64,000 nucleotides of DNA, from contig NZ_JAJQPD010000009.1 of the NCBI RefSeq assembly GCF_021228295.1, forward strand, positions 62,001 through 126,000, in the 5' to 3' direction. The stretch comes from Agromyces humatus. Lineage in GTDB: Bacteria; Actinomycetota; Actinomycetes; Actinomycetales; Microbacteriaceae. This document shows positions 61,234 through 64,000 of this stretch, piece after piece; within the stretch, counting starts at the first letter, position 1, and each line of letters begins with the position of its first letter. The notes beneath the pieces are model-generated. The model ran no database searches. It was not told where the DNA came from and saw only the letters and a list, made by a program, of their open reading frames with translations. The position numbers were made by a program, and so were the translations under genes.

Positions 61234-61265
61234 CGGATGACCCGGGCGCGAGCCCGGGTCATCCG
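61234..61265 (-). terminator. Hairpin terminator after MFS gene
   Basis: CGGATGACCCGGGC (61234-61247) and its perfect complement (61252-61265) with loop GCGA, 19 bases beyond the MFS stop. Confidence 0.82.
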
Positions 61266-61283
61266 ATCGCTTTGCAGCAGGAA

Positions 61284-62663
61284 TCAGGCGACGGCGAACA
61301 CCTCGTCGCGCGCCGCGTCGAGCGTTGCCTCGTCATCCGCGTCGAGTGCATCCTCGTCATCCGCGTCGAGCGGGTGCGCGATCTCGTCGCGGGTCATCCG
61401 TGCCGCGATGATCGCGACCAGCCCGATGACGAGCGGCGCGATCCCGGCGATGAGGAACACGACCGGCAGCCCGAGCGACTCGCCCGCGGGGCCGGCGAAC
61501 GCCATCGACACGGGCATGAACGCGAGCGAGACGAAGAAGTCGAGACTCGAGACGCGGCCGAGCATGTGCGGGGGAACACGGCGCTGCAGCAGGGTTCCCC
61601 AGATCACGACGCCGCCGTTGAACGCCGCGCCGACGGCGAAGGCCGCGATCGCCATGACCCAGATCTGGTCGGTCAGTCCGAAGACCGCGAGCGGGAGGCA
61701 TCCGAACGCCCACAGCAGGTTCATGACGGTCAGGTAGCGGCGCGGCAGCTTGAGCGAGGCGACGACCATCGACCCGACGGCTCCGCCGATGCCGAACGCG
61801 GCGAGGATCAGCGCGTGCTCCTCGGGGCCGCCGCCGGCGGTGTCCTTGATGACGAACGGCACGAGCACCTCGAACGGCCCCATGATCAGCAGGATCAGCA
61901 GCGACGCGAAGGTCAGGGTGCCGAGCAGCCACGGCGTGCGCACCATGTAGACGAAGCCCTCGCGCACGTCGACGAGCAGGGCGATGGCCGGATGCCGCTG
62001 CTCAGCGGTCGCGGAGTCGTGGCCGCCCTGCTGGGCGCCGGCCTGCTCGGGGGCGACCTGCTCGGCGCGCACCGGCGTCTCGGGGAGCTTCAGGATGCAG
62101 ACGGCCGCGACGACGCCGGTCAGGGCGGTCACGGCGAGCGCGGCGCCGGGCGACGAGATCGCGATGAGCGCACTTGCGAGGGCCGGGCCGCCGGCCTGCA
62201 TGAGCACCGGCCGGGCCATGCCCTCGAAGCCGTTCGCGGCGAGCAGCTGGTCCTCGGGCACGACGCTGGGCAGCAGCGCCGAGTACGCCGGGTAGTAGAG
62301 CCCGGCCATCACGCCGCCGACGAGGGCGACGGCCACGAGCTGCCACACCGCCAAGCCGCCCGTCAGCGACGTCAGGGCGACGAAGCCCACGCTCGCTGCG
62401 CGGACGACCTCGACCACGAGCAGGATGCGCCGCTGCGGGATGCGGTCGGCCAGGGCGCCGCCGAGCAACGTCGTCAGCAGCATCCCGATCGCCGAAGCGC
62501 CGGCGACCAGTGAGAGCTCGGCCGCGCCGCCGCCGATCGCGACGATCTGCCAGACCAGCGCGACCATCCAGATGCCGGAGCCCACCAGCGACGATACGAG
62601 CGCCGCGGCAAGCCACCGGTAGGCCGGGTTGCGCAGCGGCCGAAGTGCCCGGGGTGTTGACAT
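61284..62663 (-). CDS. MFS transporter (MFS_3, EntS/macrolide-efflux type)
   Basis: A 459-residue transporter with 12 predicted helices. NPAYRWLAAALVSSLVGSGI, GGALADRIPQRRILLVVEVV and the loop pattern match the enterobactin/macrolide exporter branch. An acidic C-terminal tail (HPLDADDEDALDADDEATLD) is unusual and cytoplasmic. It is probably a drug or siderophore exporter. AAGGAGA precedes ATG 62663. Confidence 0.88.
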   Translation of the reverse strand: MSTPRALRPLRNPAYRWLAAALVSSLVGSGIWMVALVWQIVAIGGGAAELSLVAGASAIGMLLTTLLGGALADRIPQRRILLVVEVVRAASVGFVALTSLTGGLAVWQLVAVALVGGVMAGLYYPAYSALLPSVVPEDQLLAANGFEGMARPVLMQAGGPALASALIAISSPGAALAVTALTGVVAAVCILKLPETPVRAEQVAPEQAGAQQGGHDSATAEQRHPAIALLVDVREGFVYMVRTPWLLGTLTFASLLILLIMGPFEVLVPFVIKDTAGGGPEEHALILAAFGIGGAVGSMVVASLKLPRRYLTVMNLLWAFGCLPLAVFGLTDQIWVMAIAAFAVGAAFNGGVVIWGTLLQRRVPPHMLGRVSSLDFFVSLAFMPVSMAFAGPAGESLGLPVVFLIAGIAPLVIGLVAIIAARMTRDEIAHPLDADDEDALDADDEATLDAARDEVFAVA

Positions 62664-62847
62664 GATCCTGTCTCCTTCTTGGGAGCCGATGCTTCAGAAG
62701 CGGGGTGCCTCTACTCATGCGTCGAACCAGGAGGGGCGAGATCGACATGTCGGTTCGAATCGGTGCGGACGTCTTCTCGGGAGTGGTGTTGCCACCGGGG
62801 CGGCGACATCCGTGTGACGCCGAGGCTGGCGACATCCGTGTGCGCAA

Positions 62848-62886
62848 ATGGCAGTTCCCCCTCATTCGATGAGGGGGAACTGCCAT
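62848..62886. terminator. GTTCCCC-type hairpin 3
   Basis: A perfect 18-base stem (62848-62865 with 62869-62886) with TCG loop; core identical to the hairpin at 51876. It lies after the dihydrofolate-reductase-like gene stop (62927). Confidence 0.88.
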
Positions 62887-62926
62887 CCGGATTCTGCGAA
62901 CGCGTCGAGAGCGCGGGAGCGGTGCG

Positions 62927-63481
62927 TCACCGCACGACGTCGAAGACCTGCTTCACGATCCCGTTCGAGTAGGCCTCGTGCTCGACGAGCGCCAGCTTGC
63001 CGGCCTCGCGACCGCTGAAGAGGCGCTTTCCCTCGCCGAGCACGACCGGGAAGGTCAGCAGGTGGTAGCGGTCGACCAGTCCGGCTTCGCCGAGCGCCTG
63101 GGCGAGGGTCGCGCTGCCGTGCACGATGATCGGGCCGCCCTCGCCTTGCTTGAGCTCCGCGACCTCGTCGATCGAGCGGAGCACCGAGGTGTTGTTCCAC
63201 TCCGGGCCGGTCAGGGTGGTCGACACGACGTACTTCGGCATGGCGTTGTACTCGGCGAACTCCTCCTCCATGGTCGGCCAGACGGGGGCGAACTCGTCGT
63301 AGCTGACCCGGCCGATGAGCATGGCCTCGGCCTCGAGCTGCTCGCGACCCTTGATCTCGTAGGCCTCCTCGACGAAGTCGACCTCCTTGAAGGACCAGCC
63401 GGCCCGCGGGTGGTCACCGCCGCCGGGCGAGTCGACGACGCCGTCGAGCGTGATGAATTCGGTGACGATGAGGGTGCGCAT
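62927..63481 (-). CDS. Dihydrofolate reductase-like (RibD C-terminal) protein
   Basis: A 184-residue protein of the RibD-C/DHFR-like family: LIVTEFITLDGVVDSPGGGD at the start, EAMLIGRVSYDEFAPVWPTM in the cofactor region and IIVHGSATLAQALGEAGLVD near the end. Members of this group are NADPH-dependent reductases of unknown substrate, not folate enzymes proper. ATG 63481 with GGAGAT upstream; divergent from the nitronate monooxygenase. Confidence 0.88.
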   Translation of the reverse strand: MRTLIVTEFITLDGVVDSPGGGDHPRAGWSFKEVDFVEEAYEIKGREQLEAEAMLIGRVSYDEFAPVWPTMEEEFAEYNAMPKYVVSTTLTGPEWNNTSVLRSIDEVAELKQGEGGPIIVHGSATLAQALGEAGLVDRYHLLTFPVVLGEGKRLFSGREAGKLALVEHEAYSNGIVKQVFDVVR

Positions 63482-63594
63482 GACGATCTCCTGTGTTCTC
63501 TGAGTCGGTGGGTCCGCCTCTCATTCTGGACGTCGAACGGGAGCGGCGTCAGATCGACATCGAGCGTGGAACACTGTTGGGGCAGAGGAGTGAC

Positions 63595-64000
63595 ATGACG
63601 ACGAAGCGCAGTGCCGACCTCACATCGATGCTCGGCATCGACCATCCGATCGTGCTCGGCCCGTTCGGCGGGCTCTCGTCGGTCGAACTGACCGCTGCGG
63701 TGAGTGATCTCGGCGGGCTCGGCTCGTACGGGCTCTACGGTTACGACGCCGGCCGCATCGCAGAGACGGCGGCCGCGATCCGTGCGGCGACGAACCGGCC
63801 GTTCAACCTCAATGTCTGGCTGCCGCTGACGGATGACCCGACCGACGCCCCGCTCGCACCCGGCGGCTTCGAGGCGGCCGGCGACGCGTTGCGCCCGTTC
63901 TTCGACGAAGTGGGCATACCCGCACCGAACGAACCGCCGGCGCAGTACCTGCCCTCGTTCGAGGAGCAGTGGGCCGCCGTGCTCGAGGCGCGGCCGGCGG
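63595..64000 (+). CDS. Nitronate monooxygenase-like protein, truncated by window edge
   Basis: The first 135 residues of an FMN-dependent TIM-barrel enzyme: LTSMLGIDHPIVLGPFGGLS, ELTAAVSDLGGLGSYGLYGY, then NRPFNLNVWLPL. This is the N-terminal barrel of NMO/2-nitropropane dioxygenases. AGAGGAG precedes ATG 63595. The C-terminus with the catalytic His lies beyond the right edge. Confidence 0.85.
   Translation, partial: MTTKRSADLTSMLGIDHPIVLGPFGGLSSVELTAAVSDLGGLGSYGLYGYDAGRIAETAAAIRAATNRPFNLNVWLPLTDDPTDAPLAPGGFEAAGDALRPFFDEVGIPAPNEPPAQYLPSFEEQWAAVLEARPA

Noticed and set aside
62748..62775. TCGGTTCGAATCGGTG considered as the T-arm of a tRNA
   Set aside because: No acceptor stem or anticodon arm can be folded around it.
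62802..62842. 15-base direct repeat GGCGACATCCGTGTG twice in the MFS-DHFR gap
   Set aside because: Too short and simple to interpret; GACATCCG-type octamers are common throughout this sequence.

Overview
The window is high-GC DNA with dense genes, GTG and TTG starts beside ATG, ATGA-type stop/start overlaps, actinobacterial QcrB-like, DUF2510 and DUF1876 proteins, and many lipoprotein signals. This points to an actinobacterium, most likely a Microbacteriaceae member close to Agromyces or Microbacterium. That placement is an inference from gene content. No rRNA, tRNA or CRISPR array was seen.

Layout. 0-9.8 kb: a Phd/nucleotidyltransferase-HepT toxin-antitoxin pair, a lipoprotein, a pRiA4b ORF-3-like protein behind tandem repeats, an orphan cytochrome b, an SDR, a decayed PIN toxin, a MarR regulator divergent from a quinone reductase, a DUF1876 protein and an F420-type reductase. 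9.9-17.4 kb: one long sugar-use transcription unit (LacI regulator, binding lipoprotein, two permeases, GH130 enzyme, large secreted protein), opening at a perfect operator palindrome and closed by a very strong hairpin.

17.4-36.3 kb is a defence and conflict island. It holds a NUDIX hydrolase with a PLD/DUF3427 helicase; a three-gene set encoding a membrane coiled-coil protein, a nuclease-MazG fusion and a GIY-YIG-DUF2075 helicase; a CBS-HEPN protein; a DUF7002-like protein; a stand-alone McrA-like head domain; and a toxin-like pair (a two-repeat Ser/Thr-rich protein and a DNase I-fold enzyme) bracketed by 25-bp direct repeats. A NERD nuclease, a PH protein, a membrane-anchored thermonuclease and a second nucleotidyltransferase-HEPN pair behind large palindromes follow. 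Fragments of the NERD and helicase genes at 34.85-35.07 kb show that the island has been rearranged.

36.3-64 kb is mostly chromosomal housekeeping and accessory metabolism: an AraC regulator with DUF1761, a serine hydrolase lipoprotein, two paralogous coiled-coil proteins resembling the C-terminal half of TPM-domain proteins, an amidohydrolase convergent with a glutamine-synthetase-like ligase (a split FluG-like pair), two ECF sigma loci, PPK2, ThuA and LVIVD secreted proteins, a class V aminotransferase, an MFS exporter and a truncated nitronate monooxygenase at the right edge.

Two dispersed repeat families stand out. One is a set of 8-bp tandem arrays based on GGGCACTT, always in the same orientation, in at least five intergenic sites, with gene fragments beside two of them. 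The other is a family of near-perfect hairpins with a GTTCCCC...GGGGAAC core acting as probable bidirectional terminators.
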